Of a DNA stretch of 64,000 nucleotides, positions 23,901 to 34,931 are shown in pieces. Each line of letters begins with the position of its first letter. Within the stretch, counting starts at the first letter, position 1. The translations under genes were made by a program, and so were the position numbers. Below the pieces are notes generated by a model that was not told the DNA's origin, did not search any database, and saw only the letters and a list, made by a program, of their open reading frames with translations. The stretch lies in assembly GCA_038503065.1 (NCBI GenBank), contig JBCAMK010000003.1, positions 2,976,001 to 3,040,000 of the forward strand, given 5' to 3'. The DNA comes from Paragyromitra xinjiangensis (lineage: Eukaryota; Ascomycota; Pezizomycetes; Pezizales; Discinaceae).

Positions 23901-25209
23901 AGGAGAATGCTGTTCAAGCTTGTGAGGTTATTGTTAAAGATCGGAAGCGTCAGTTAACAAGCTGCCGAGAGGAGGTTCGTCAACGGTTGTCGGACTGTGT
24001 CAAGCGCCACAACGAGATCCCGAAAACCGCGTTCCCCCACGAAGATCACTTTGATACCTGGTTGCAAACTACTCGTAACAGTGGCATTGGTGACCCGGAG
24101 GCCGGCGAAGATATCATAGCCCTGATCGACCAGGCCTACGGCAAAGGAAAGGGACCTGCCCCGTTCAAAGACATCGGCCCTATCCCTGTTTTCAACTTCC
24201 TCACTAAGCCTAAGGGCAAGAAAGCTAAAGGTAAAACGGACGATAAGGAGGAGGATAACGAGATCCCCTGGCCAAAGGAAATGGAGGACAAGATCCAGCA
24301 GCTCCGTGACAGAACCAGTCAGCTTCGTGCTTTGGTGAGAAAGGAACTCGTCGGTCGCCATCGCTCCCTTCGATATTTCAAGATTGTCCGTGATCTGCAG
24401 CAATTCGGCCTTGCAGAGTTTGCCAAGCGGAATTCAGTCTCGAATGTTTCTTGTCCTGGATGCGGCAAGAACAATCTGCCCGTCTCCGAGATTGCTGTTC
24501 TTTCGAGCTGTGGGCATCAAGGTTGCTGGACTTGTCTTGAGTCGGCAGCGCATAGGCAGGAATGTCTTACTCCTGGTTGTGACGCCGCAGCTCGTGTCCT
24601 TAACGTTGTCAAGGGTGAAAGCTTGGGGGTTGAGGACCCACAAGAGGGTCTCGGCAAGCATTACGGGATGAAGCTCGAGAAGGTTATGGAGCTTATTCAA
24701 GCGAAGATCCCCAAAAACGACAAAGTTCTGCTCTTCGTCCAGTTCCCAGACCTGATGGAGAAAGTTGCGGAGGTTTTGAGGGAGTACAAGATCAACTTCC
24801 TGCAGATCAAAGGTACCGCTTCGGCTCAGAGTAAGGCTCTTCAGGCTTTCCAGGACTCAACTGCGAAAGAAGATGTGAGGGTGTTGTTGTTGAACGTGAT
24901 GGACGAGAGCGCTTCTGGAGCGTGAGTTATTCCTCCTACCTATATTAACTTTGATTTGCTTATGCTAACGATCCTTCTAATAGGAACTTGACTAATGCCA
25001 ACCATGCTATATTCCTGTCGCCGCTCCTAACGACAACTGACTACGAATATCGCTCTTGTGAAACTCAGGCGATTGGTCGTGTTCGCAGATACGGACAGCA
25101 GAAGAAAGTCCACGTCTGGCGCTTCTTGACGGAGAACTCGATTGATATCGAGATTTTTGAGCATAGATCAGGCTGCAAGTTCAAAGATTTCCCGAAGTAC
25201 CAAATCTAG
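17972..25209 (+). CDS. DNMT5-type cytosine-5 DNA methyltransferase with SNF2 ATPase and RING
   Basis: Eight exons (17972-18242, 18310-19105, 19173-19241, 19351-20076, 20138-23433, 23496-23596, 23645-24921, 24984-25209) join in phase to 2253 aa. The N-terminal ~300 aa are charged and disordered, with no chromodomain visible. The methyltransferase part spans about 305-705: motif I MCSGTESP, motif IV GTSCVDFS with catalytic Cys402, motif VI HENV (Glu443), motif VIII QTRCRG, motif X GNAM. A Cys-rich cluster follows near 769-802. The SNF2 ATPase has Walker A GYGKT (Lys1399), a DEYT box (Asp1651-Glu1652), SGTPP, a C3HC4-like RING from Cys2023, and helicase-C motifs ending GRVRRYGQQKK. In this family (studied in Cryptococcus Dnmt5) ATP hydrolysis drives maintenance methylation of hemimethylated CpG. 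All catalytic motifs are intact, so the enzyme should be active in the nucleus. The CATG start has ACC just before it. Confidence 0.93.
18363..18386 (+). other. PIP box (PCNA-binding motif) in the DNMT5 homologue
   Basis: Residues 109-116 read QLSMDNFF, an exact match to Q-x-x-[ILM]-x-x-[FY]-[FY]. It lies in the disordered N-terminal region, preceded by basic residues, as in known PCNA clients. Binding is inferred from the motif alone. Confidence 0.75.
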
Positions 25210-27894
25210 AGGGGTAGTCTTTTTGTATGCTAGAGTTTTATGATTTTCATTTATGGTTGTTTATCATTCTGTTTCGATTGTGAGAGGGTTTTTGGAAATG
25301 GGATTGATAAAGGCTATTTACGGAGATTATGATTTTATACGGCTGGCTTACATGTAGCGATGTTTCTTATCGATACCCGAGATGTATTTCTTGTAATTTT
25401 TTCTCTTTGGGTTGAGGAAATTTCTCCTTTCACTTGTATTTTTTTAAATTCCCTATAGAGCTTAATGTGGTATCTGAATAAAAGTAGATGGTTTTCCTTT
25501 ATTAACTAAAGAAAACCTGTTCATTTGACAAAATTGTGCGGTTCATTATTGGCTATGATAGCCCCACCAGTTACTCCTCTGGCATCCTATCCTAGGACAT
25601 GCTTTCCCTCGCCCCCATCTGTCTCGTGGATCAACCCCTGTTGCTGTCGGCTATCTTTTCTGGTGTCTAGTAGCTGGCTCAACCATGTTGCTTCCGAAAA
25701 GGCCATTATGCACTTGTGCAGCGCATCTAGAGTTATCATGGGCCATCCAGAGTTGGACGACTTTGGTGATGTTCGTACAGATAACTCATTGGCACTCTGC
25801 TGGCTTGGCGCTGCCGTGCTGCAGTCGGTTAGCACCACCACCTAGAGTCGTGGTTGCAGTTGACCATAGCCAAGCCGGCCCATCAAAGATGAAAGGACTG
25901 CCAAGCACTGCAGTCTTTTTTTCCAAGCCAGTCCAACCAAAAAATTGACGGACTACCAAGATTAATAGCATAAACCTAAATATGGTGGTCGAGAAAAGAG
26001 AAGAGAAGTGCGCGAATTTAGATAGATCTACTCTAATAAAATTCATGAATAAGGAGACCAGAGTCAATGTTAGACTAATTAGGATTTAGCATCTGGAAGG
26101 AGCTTCCCCTTTGCTGCAGCGGGTCTCCTGTTGACTAGGTGTAGCCAAACTTCCCGTCAGTTGAGAGGTGGCCCGTGATCAAGCGCGCCATCAAGCCTGT
26201 ACATATCTCCTTGGGGAAAGGGGGTGTATACTGCCTCCAAAAAATGACTCGGATTCAGTCTCCAACTAGTTGGCTAAGACTAGACAGCGCCCGGCCAACC
26301 TGGCCTACCCCACCTAGTCCTTGGACAGACCGAACGATTGCTCGCGTTCCGTCATAGCCACTGAACGCGTTTAAATGTGTGCATACTACCGTAAGCCAAT
26401 CATCAAGATTCATGGTCTATACAGACTCTCGGGTGCCAACAGATATGTTAGAAACTCCCAATGAGGTCGCTCGGGCGTGGCTTCGGGGGGCGGAGATTAG
26501 TGAGGGCAGGCAGAGTGAGCAATCGATCCATTCTAACTTCCCTACGGCCACCCCCAACTATTTGGCGTTGACGGACAAGGGGTGTGGAATACGAGGGATA
26601 GAACTTCCTTTGGTGGTCAGAGCGCCCCACCTTTGCCTTTTATAGACCCCTTGCAGTGATACACTAGATAGTACAGCTGGTTTAAAACGCATTTAATATG
26701 GTGGGGTGCACTTTACGGAACTTCGGGGCTCGATCACGGCACGAATTTGGAGTTTTTGCCCCGGAGCCCTGTCATAGATTATCACTCGACAAGTCAATAA
26801 TATGCCCAGCCGTTCTTACCCAATCGGTTGGGCGATCAACACTTAAAGCGGGGTTATGGAACACGAAATCTTTTCCTAAGTAGTCTAGTGTTAGTTACTG
26901 TATACCCTGAGAAAATACAACCAGCTATAATTAGTTTATGCCAGCATATACCACGTTGAACCCTCTGTCACTATGATTGACGGTTATAAACCACACCTAG
27001 GTGACCCCCAACCATAGTCCTGTTGGAAACTACATCATCCACTCACTTAATCTGTTATAGCTTGGGGTAGCACGGGTCATATTTTCCTAGAGTATGGTAA
27101 TTTCTATGTTTAGGGTCAACGTCGATCTGTGTCATGCGACACTTTTCGAACTGCAAACCATAACAAGGCTGTGGGGGTTTATGCCAGCTGTCAAGAGAGT
27201 AGATCAGTATCATAAATGTGGTCAGATGTTTATCTGTATTGGTTGAAGATTGCTTTTTGAATAAACGCTATTGGATGTCTATTGAGCGGGGCACGGATCA
27301 TTTCTTTGACTCACTGAAGTGTTTTGGGGGTTCCTTGGCGCATCAATCAAAGAGAGCTAGCCTTGTCTGACTGGTTTTGTTTAGGACACTGTGTTTTCAA
27401 GTACCTTAGTTACTCGGGTAAATGGTTAAATCCGATACTTCGAGGCAGGGTGGCTACCTACGAATTCTATACCACGCACGAGTAAATTGTAGATGGTAGA
27501 CTGATGGTGGAAGTTTAGGAACTACATGGGCATGATATAAGGCTCATTGAGTGGCACACCTGTCAGGAGATACTGAGTTTCATAAATTATCCTAGTAACT
27601 ACAGTAGTGATCCTTAAGCATGGAGGCCAGCTCTCTCCTTTAAAATGTTTCATCTCTATCAGATAGGGTTTTAAAAATTTAAGCTAATTGACGTCGAATC
27701 GTATAACAAAATGCTATCTAACCATCCTCCGAACCGAAAGCACTTGTATGAAGTTTTGAGACATGCATGTTTCTGTGTTTCCAAGTCAGGCCCGTTTCCA
27801 CTTCACAAAGAACCTACAATCCTGCCTCGGAAGGGCAACACCAAAGGGCACTCACATGGATGCTTTGTAGAATCCGCCTCTCTTGCAGCTGTGC
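25210..27894. other. Gene-free stretch
   Basis: It begins with the DNMT5 3' UTR. Open frames at 25525-25948, 26175-26883 and 27711-27980 show no domain, signal peptide or splice continuity; the last overlaps the downstream gene on the opposite strand. No clear repeats were seen. Confidence 0.5.
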
Positions 27895-28515
27895 TCAAGC
27901 GTAGTATTCCATATCCGTTTGAGCGTTATTGGCAGTTTCGGTTCTCGGAACCTCCAGGTATTGACCGCCCCCAAGTGTAATTGGTGGCCCGCGCCTTCCC
28001 CACCAGTACGAAGCAAGGAGCAAAAGGACTACCAGGAGAGTACCTTCAATCGCTAATGCGACGATGATACCGATCGCTGGGCAGGTAAAGAGGAAAATGA
28101 GTCCACCGACTACCCAGACGAGTGTAAAAGCACCTGCAGCAAGGTAGGTCTTGTAGTTTTGCAGCAACTCGGGAATTGCAATACAGTATGGTTTGTTGCA
28201 CTATAGATGATGGTTGAGGTGAGCATTTATCGATATATACGGGCAATAGGTACTAAAAGGAATCATAAGGCATACCCTTTGGGAACCAAAACCAAAAGAA
28301 TTGGATTGAACACTTCCATGGCGCTTTTCATTGAGTGTAGTCTCTGGGATAGTCTTTTTAAGTGCGTCTTTCAGTGCGTCGACAGACACAAGGTTTTGGT
28401 TTCCAAGTCCGTTTTGGCCGAGCCAGCGGAGTAGTTGTGCGTGCATTTGAGAGTTATCGTCGGAAATTTCTCCGATCAAAGGTTCGCTCTCAGCTTGGTA
28501 GCTTTGAGATGCCAT
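27895..28515 (-). CDS. Small two-helix membrane protein, function unknown
   Basis: Exons 28515-28276 and 28200-27895 give 181 aa; the phase-0 intron has donor GTATGC and acceptor TATAG. The start at 28515 (MASQSYQAESEPLIGE) is chosen over an in-frame upstream ATG because it begins an acidic soluble head. The N-terminal ~85 aa are polar. Two hydrophobic helices follow near residues 98-120 (YLAAGAFTLVWVVGGLIFLF) and 122-143 (IIVALAIEGTLLVVLLLLASY), separated by a CPAIG turn, then a short polar tail with WWGRRGPP. The product is probably a small integral membrane protein of an internal or plasma membrane. I recognise no family. Confidence 0.6.
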
Positions 28516-29900
28516 ATTTTCTAGCTTTATTGGTGGGTTCTGGTTTGCTCTTCGATGTTTCGATGGTTTAAAGATTTCGAGTTTAATGGTTTCCAAGCTC
28601 TTAGGGGAATATCTGTCTTTTATGTTTGGTATATCTGATTACTATTACTATTCTGTTACACAAAAGTTTTAAAGGCCACGCGTCTTAGAACTCAAGAATC
28701 CATACGTACCGTTTGTGCGCGGTGTAAATGGTGTATGTTCTCTTAGAGGTGACTGTAGTGAGTATCTGTCTATCTCACGCACTAGAGAAGGCAGACTTTG
28801 ATAAAATCGGCCTTGGCGGTCCTCGTTTGGTCCTCTCTCTATTGGTCTAACTAGAAATGTGATCATTGAATCGGTCGAAACAGGGTTTTATGAGGCAGTG
28901 CTCTTAGCGCTAGAGCAAGGGTAGAGGAAATATGCCCATGTATCTACCTTCCCGTTTTCTTAAGCGCATTTTATGACATCGTAAGTGACATTGTTTTATC
29001 TGAGCCGCCTTTTTAGGGATATGTTATACCTGATGGAGCTACCTGTCTTTTGTAGGGCCGCTGGACAAGTGGCAGTCCTGGGTGAGAAATTCCCGATCTT
29101 GTCTAGGTATTTACTATCTTAGGTCTCTAAGAGGGCGGTCTCTCGTATCGCGATTTATATTGAGGCAAAGTAACTAGTATGTTGGATTGCAGCGCAATTG
29201 CTCCAAAGGTCTTACGTTCAAGGTTTCTTCAACATGAACCCTACTAGTACACAAAACTTAAGCTTATGTAGTCTATTTGTGTTTAAGGATGTGTATTTGT
29301 TGAGCCGCCTTGCAATCTAAATATCTTGCAACGAACATCCCAGGCATGGCAACTCACGTGGTCCTCGGTAAGCAGGGGTCTACAAATCCTGCAACGTAGT
29401 ATTGGGTACTAGTATTAATACTCGTGATACAATTGGTTATTCAATATTACAGGGATTCGAACCAATCGAGATATGGAGCGAATATGGTGGGAAACAGCAT
29501 CAACAGCCTGAAAACTCCCATAAATGGCTTGATCAACAAAGTGACGGTGCCATACATCACTGCTTTGAGTCTTGTTCACCCAATAAGACTTCCCTCTCCA
29601 TTAGAATCCTTGTGTCGCAGTTGGAAAATTTTAAGTCTACAAGATTATGTACATTGGTATGTTAATTGCTACCGGACCTAATAATCCGCCAGGATTAAAT
29701 TATTCATTATAGCAAATTCGATATCTGAGGTGCAGCGTAGAAAGACATGTGTAATTTCACCCGTCACAGCAAGGGGTCGGGTACGTTAGGACTCGGAAGA
29801 GCATAGCAAGGTATGATTGTAAGTTCCTTCTCAGTATTGCTTCTGGGTTGGTTGGTTGCTCTCAATTACGTAATTAAGGCGCAAGACTGAAAAGGCAACA
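28516..29900. other. Gene-free stretch
   Basis: AT-rich sequence without supported genes. It contains the promoter region of the minus-strand membrane protein. Overlapping frames at 29402-29681 are short and featureless. Confidence 0.5.
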
Positions 29901-29904
29901 CCAG

Positions 29905-30050
29905 TTGCAAGACCTCGAGCCACAGGCACTAAAGACTGTAAGGCACAAAGGCGAGGCACAAAGACAAGTGCATATTAAGTGTGGGGGTGATATGAACGGG
30001 AGAAAGGGAATAGAAGGTTATATATGGCCTCTTGGGTATCTTCCTGCGAT
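29905..30050 (+). mobile_element. Transposon relic, copy 1
   Basis: The short frame starts with LEPQALKTVRHKGEAQRQVH and continues with an IKCGGDMNGRKG stretch. It matches a second decayed copy near 31650-31760 over about 110 bp (CTCGAGCCACAG, AAAGACTGT, GGCACAAAGAC, AGAAAGG). The encoded basic stretch looks like the edge of a retroelement open frame, but too little survives to classify it. Confidence 0.45.
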
Positions 30051-31649
30051 ACCAGTACTCGAAATAGGATTTGAGAATACTCACGCAAGGGCCGTCGCTC
30101 ACTCTTTTGAGTGGTAGAATATCTCCTTTTCGCCACATTCGGTACATGGAGTTTAGCTTGGAGTATTCTCAGGTCATATTTCGAGAACTCTATATCATAT
30201 TACCAATATCTCCTTCCAAGCACTTTTTCATACAGAAGGATTGCATGGATTACAATTTGAGCCTGATAAAGTAGTTCACAAACATTAAGGCGCTATTCTA
30301 GATCCTCTCATTCCTTTGCCTTATAGATACTTAAATACCTGCCAAATCTATCTGAATGTCGGAACCTCCATTAGATTGCACAGCTAATTTCTGGCCTTCA
30401 AGTTCCTAGGATAACCTGAGCGTTGACCCTTTTTTCGTTGCTTTTTGTCATTTTAGTCACGCATTCGCATCCTATTGGGTAGAAGAGGATAACCCGAAGA
30501 TCGTGGATTTAAATAGCTGACTAAAAAAAAAGAGGTGCTTCTGCGGGTATCATCATGAAAAATCACTCGCAAAAACAATTAAGGTTGTCGAAAGTAGAAA
30601 TCAAGACTTGATTGATTTAAGGATCGTAACCTATACAAGCCTAAGTTTATAGACTAAGCGTGCACTATTACAGGAAACTTTATCAGCCTTAGGGACTCCC
30701 GATGCCCTTCCTACTAGACTACTAGAATTTACTATCGATATCTGGCTAAGAGGCCTATTTCCAACAAGGGCTAGGTAGAGATACCATATCTACTGAGTTA
30801 TAGGCAATTTCCTGGCCCGAGTAGAGAGTCTGCGAACCTAATCTTAGCTCTGATATCTATTTGGGTACGCTCTTGAGCCCTTGAGGAAAAGTGGCTAAGA
30901 AAGAAACTTTATTTGGACTCCCTAGTCTAAGTTACTTGTAACCTGGCGAATATGGTAGGTTTTTAGGGATTGTGTATATATAAAAATTGACTTCGTCCTT
31001 TTCTTTATTCTTCACTCTTCATTGAGATACCAAAACTGTTACTGATTTCAGTGACCTTGATTGTTATGAATATGGGGTGATTCTAATGCTGGAGTCTATA
31101 ATTATATAAATTGGCGGGGTTCTGCTCTGATATTCAGACACCCTAAAGGTCTACTAAGCGGCTGAAGTATTAGATCATAGGAAACTCTACATAAGTGGCG
31201 GGTAGTGACACCAACCAACATATACATTCGATTATGTAATATTTTTAAGTATGGATGTGTCAAATATCCCCGTCAGGTAATAAATTTCGGATTTAGCAGC
31301 ATCCCCGACAGTTAATACTAGTAGAAGCAAAGAAATTTTTTCTCTGGTTGTTTCGATTTTGCTCTTATATCATAACACTGAGGGCCTACTGTTACTAATT
31401 ATATAAGAGATAGGTTACTCCGCCCCCTATAATTATTCAAAAAGTTAGTAGACTTAATATTAGGCCGATTTTTCCGGATTGGTACGATAATTTTCAAACA
31501 CGTTGTTAAGGGCGACAGGGCGTACTGGATCTTAGGCAATTCTAACGGTGAGATGAGGCGAAATGCCATGGGGCATTATCTCATGGCACGCTTGAGGCGG
31601 TATAGCCTCTATTTTTTTGGATAGCTTATCGTTTATACTACTTGTGAGG

Positions 31650-31751
31650 CCTCGAGCCACAGCCTAAGTGCAAGACACTGAAGACTGTGAAGGGCAGAGG
31701 CAAGGCACAAAGACGGGTGTATATCAAGTATGAAGATGATGAGAACAAGAA
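31650..31751 (+). mobile_element. Transposon relic, copy 2
   Basis: A diverged copy of the sequence at 29905-30050. It still reads LEPQ, then LKTVKGRGKAQRRVYIKYED, and lies directly upstream of the short A-tailed insertion. Confidence 0.45.
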
Positions 31752-31854
31752 GAGAAAGGTCGAGTTTTTTTTTTGTTAACTCACAGTTTCATTGTTATAG
31801 GGTACAAGAATTTCGCATGCAACCGAAGTTATGGCATTACGAGAAAGGTCGAGT
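31752..31854 (-). mobile_element. Short A-tailed retroposed insertion with 14-bp target duplication
   Basis: GAGAAAGGTCGAGT occurs at 31752-31765 and again at 31841-31854. Between them lie 75 bp that begin with a T-run (poly-A tail on the minus strand). Perfect long direct repeats plus a homopolymer tail on one side are the hallmark of target-primed reverse transcription of a short RNA. The insertion interrupts the second transposon relic and must be younger than it. Confidence 0.7.
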
Positions 31855-33121
31855 AGAGGGCTACATATAGATAGCCCCTCTAGAATGTTGTCCCATGACA
31901 CTACTTTTGCTTTTGTGCATCAAGATCATTAGTTCTTGACGCCTAGCTCTTTGAGAGAGCCCTTACACGAAACTTTATTCAAGATCAGATACTTAGCGGA
32001 ATGAACTAAGGTTATGGTTACAAGACGGCACCTACCTAATCCAACCAAGGCTGGTCCTAGTCAGCTGTATTATTTATTTCTTGTTAGCTGGGGATAATAC
32101 TACCTAGCCTGGAGGGAAGTGGTATTCCTAGAGCCACATAGCCTCGTAGGGTATCTGAGACTTTATTTTTTTGGTTTTCGTTCGGAGTACCAAGATAAAC
32201 ACAACTCATTATCTGGAAGGCAAAAACATCGCCTTTGGGTAGAAACACTACCCGACCGTTAACTATTGAACTAATTTAAGCACATCACACTTGTGGGTAC
32301 TAGAGCTGAGTCGGTGGCGCCTAAAATAATATAATCTCAGATGCAGGATTGTGATATTGAAGGTGTTGCAGCAAGGAAGGCGTCTACGGCTGATAGGACA
32401 AGAACATCGAAAATTCCCTAGAGAACGAGAAAATTTATGGTGTTGCAATAGCGGGTGCTGATCTGGCCTACTTGACGACTCGGGCGAGCAGTAGGTTACG
32501 TTTTGGAGGCCTTGTGCTTATGGGGAGTTTGCCTCATCCTGCCCGAGGCGCCAAAAGGTTTGCTTTAAGGTGTGCGCTGTGGTATTTTTAGTGCATAATG
32601 AGAGACTTTGTATACTGGGATTGGTGAATTGTACCTACCTGAGAGTTATGGTTTATCACTAGGCTAAAGTTTGGGGTTAGTACGACTAGTCAACTGTTTC
32701 TCGAGGAGCTGAACTTCGGAGCTTAAGCGCACCCATCCCTAGCATGAGATAGACCAAGATATCTTTGGAGCCTAGAGCATATTGGCATAGGTATGAGTCT
32801 TTATGTCTTCTTGTAGGGTACTCTCGGATGTTGGCCACCTGAGCCCTTGACATCATTTAGATAGTCAACTCTTTAGGGTTTTAGAGAGTGGCCTGAGTAG
32901 TGAGGCTGTGCACTTCGCTTTAATAAACACGCATGAGTCAGCCGATTTTGTTCATTATTCCTTGTAGAAAGTTAATTTTTTATGACTATTTCAGTGGAGA
33001 GTAACGAGGGCGATGATCGAAAATCGTGTCGTGGCGAGTTATTCGTTATGACAGAGCTCTTCACAATGGGTAGGACCGCAGCTGATGCCAGAAATGCTCG
33101 GGCTAGGGATGCGGCTATGGG

Positions 33122-33404
33122 ACTATCCCATAGTCCGGTAAAAAATGCTGACCCCCCTTGCCGCTGTGGCTCAGCTGAAGATTGTGTACATTAACTAGAT
33201 ATAGTAGGTATGATCTACCGAACGCTAGTAATGTAGGTTAGGGTCATGGTTGGGGTGTAAAGAACTATGCTCAGGTGTTTCGTTCCCCAAGTTCAACGTA
33301 TCATACCTCCTATGTCCAGTTAGTAGTCTCAGTTTTGCTCACTCGACCAATAAGAAGACTCGCCCCCGACAGGGGGGTTCAGCTTTACCGGACTATGGGA
33401 TAGT
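33122..33404. mobile_element. Fold-back/MITE-like element, copy 1
   Basis: The ends are perfect inverted repeats of at least 20 bp (CTATCCCATAGTCCGGTAAA and its complement), extended by an imperfect GCTGA-CCCCCC tract. A second inverted pair sits inside (ACTAGATATAGTAGGTATGAT against ATCATACCTCCTATGTCCAG). The whole element could fold as one hairpin. It has no coding capacity. A diverged copy lies at 42571-42862. Confidence 0.7.
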
Positions 33405-33584
33405 TCCTACTCTGCAAGACTAACTTAGGCCAACTTAGAAGAATTGCGTGACGTTACACTCCTATTATCCTGGCCTAATCGCGCAAGTACACAAGTGAAT
33501 CAGAGGATTTGAAATGGCTCCGGCGTCACACAAGCTATTCCTTCTGGTGCTCAAAATCCTAGATAGGAGTTTGGGTAACGAAGG

Positions 33585-33711
33585 TACTTGTCTTCCACCA
33601 TAAGGGCCGGAAAACAGGGGGGCTTTGTATGCTGGAAAGTCTAAGTACAATCCCGTAGCATACAAAGTCACACCCCCCCTGTTTTCCGGTTCTTATGGCG
33701 GAAGACAAGTA
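33585..33711. repeat. 127-bp near-perfect inverted repeat (hairpin)
   Basis: Arms of about 50 bp beginning TACTTGTCTTCC and running through CCGGAAAACAGGGGGG to TTTGTATGCT flank a loop of about 23 bp. The arms differ at a few positions plus a small insertion in the right arm. No coding function was seen. Confidence 0.75.
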
Positions 33712-34931
33712 GGTACTCATAGCTAAAACAGCAAAATAATCCCTATACACGCGCTGGTAAGCTGCGGACGGGTGTAGCGAAGTGTCACACCCTTTAATTT
33801 GTTGACTAAACCCCTTTTATAGCAGAATCGCTTGCTTTCGAACCTAGTTAGGGTCTAGCATGGGATTATCGTATCGTTTTGGGCGATACCCCCAAGTGGA
33901 TCTTGCGAGGATAGAAGCTTTTGATTGGCGAAAAGGACATTCGGCCTTGTTTGTAGACGCTACTAACTGGCCTCTTGGCTACGTGAGATTGAGGAAAATA
34001 TACTTTCTCCCGCAACATTCCTCGACCTACGCTCTGCATGATGAAAAGTACTGTGGAATCAGCAGGTTTGATTTGTCAGCGTCCGAATGTGTTTGCCCCT
34101 GAGACACGTGCTCGTCCACCCCTTGCCTTGTACTCCCTTAAAGATGAGCCTCAATATCACTTGTTGAAGAATCACATACCATGTATGAGAGCTCTCTTTC
34201 ACATAAAAGTGAATTTCTTGGATCGAGGCATCTCGCCGATCTCATCGGTCTTGGCTTTCTCACTAGCCAGCTCATAGCGTCTTGATATATGGGGGCTGAG
34301 AACGAAGCTAAATCTGTGTAGACAGGAGCCAGTAGGAAGGTTTTAGAGCACCACGGAAGGCGCTATTAGGTACGTCTGGAATCTGGTGCACATATGAATA
34401 CGAGTGATGGTCTATGTAACCTCGCTGCAGGCCATCGTACTAGGTGAATAGAGGCGTGCATCTGTCCAGAGCCTCTTATCGGTAGTCATGACGGCAAGAT
34501 AGTAAGGGAGTTACGTGGAAGCCGGCCGCGAGAGTTTGCGGTTCCTGTGCTCGTACCTTGAGTGTCTTCAGTCTCAAGGCGTATTTCCATATTTACGGAT
34601 ATCAACCCAAATGGGTATGCTCTGTCAGCCTTGGCCTCATTTATACTTGATGTGTTAGAAACAGCTAATTAAAAAAAGCAAATAAAAATATTCTTCCGTA
34701 TTCAGATCCTCCCTGCATAACCCTTACTCGTCCAAAACCGAGCGATATACCTCACTTCCAAACCTGCACAATAGCAGCTTTTCCACTTCTCGTCTCATAC
34801 AGCCCCATCGGACTGATATGCTTCAACACTACCTCCTCATCCGCCCACACAAGCACCGTTGGCTCAGCCGCTCGATTATCAAATCCCTCTTTCCTTTCCT
34901 TTGCATGCTCTGTGTCCCCAGCACATTAGCC
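33712..34931. other. Gene-free stretch
   Basis: Frames at 33860-34102 and 34038-34277 have no features. The last 200 bp are the 3' flank of the next minus-strand gene. Confidence 0.5.

Larger units (their letters stand above)
30275..32260. mobile_element. Stop-riddled transposon relics
   Basis: No open frame of 60 codons exists in any of six frames across nearly 2 kb. Near 30658-30860 one frame still reads as a protein (RALLQETLSALGTPDALPTR, then FTIDIWLRGLFPTRAR) interrupted by several stops. A weaker partner lies near 31950-31995. This fits an old inactivated transposon; the family cannot be named by eye. Confidence 0.5.

Noticed and set aside
25525..25948. Overlapping frames downstream of DNMT5
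   Set aside because: No signal peptide, domain or splice continuity; compositionally random.
29905..31760. LTR pair of a single retrotransposon formed by the two relic copies
   Set aside because: The copies are in the same orientation but too diverged, with no TG..CA ends or target duplication visible, so I kept them as separate relics.
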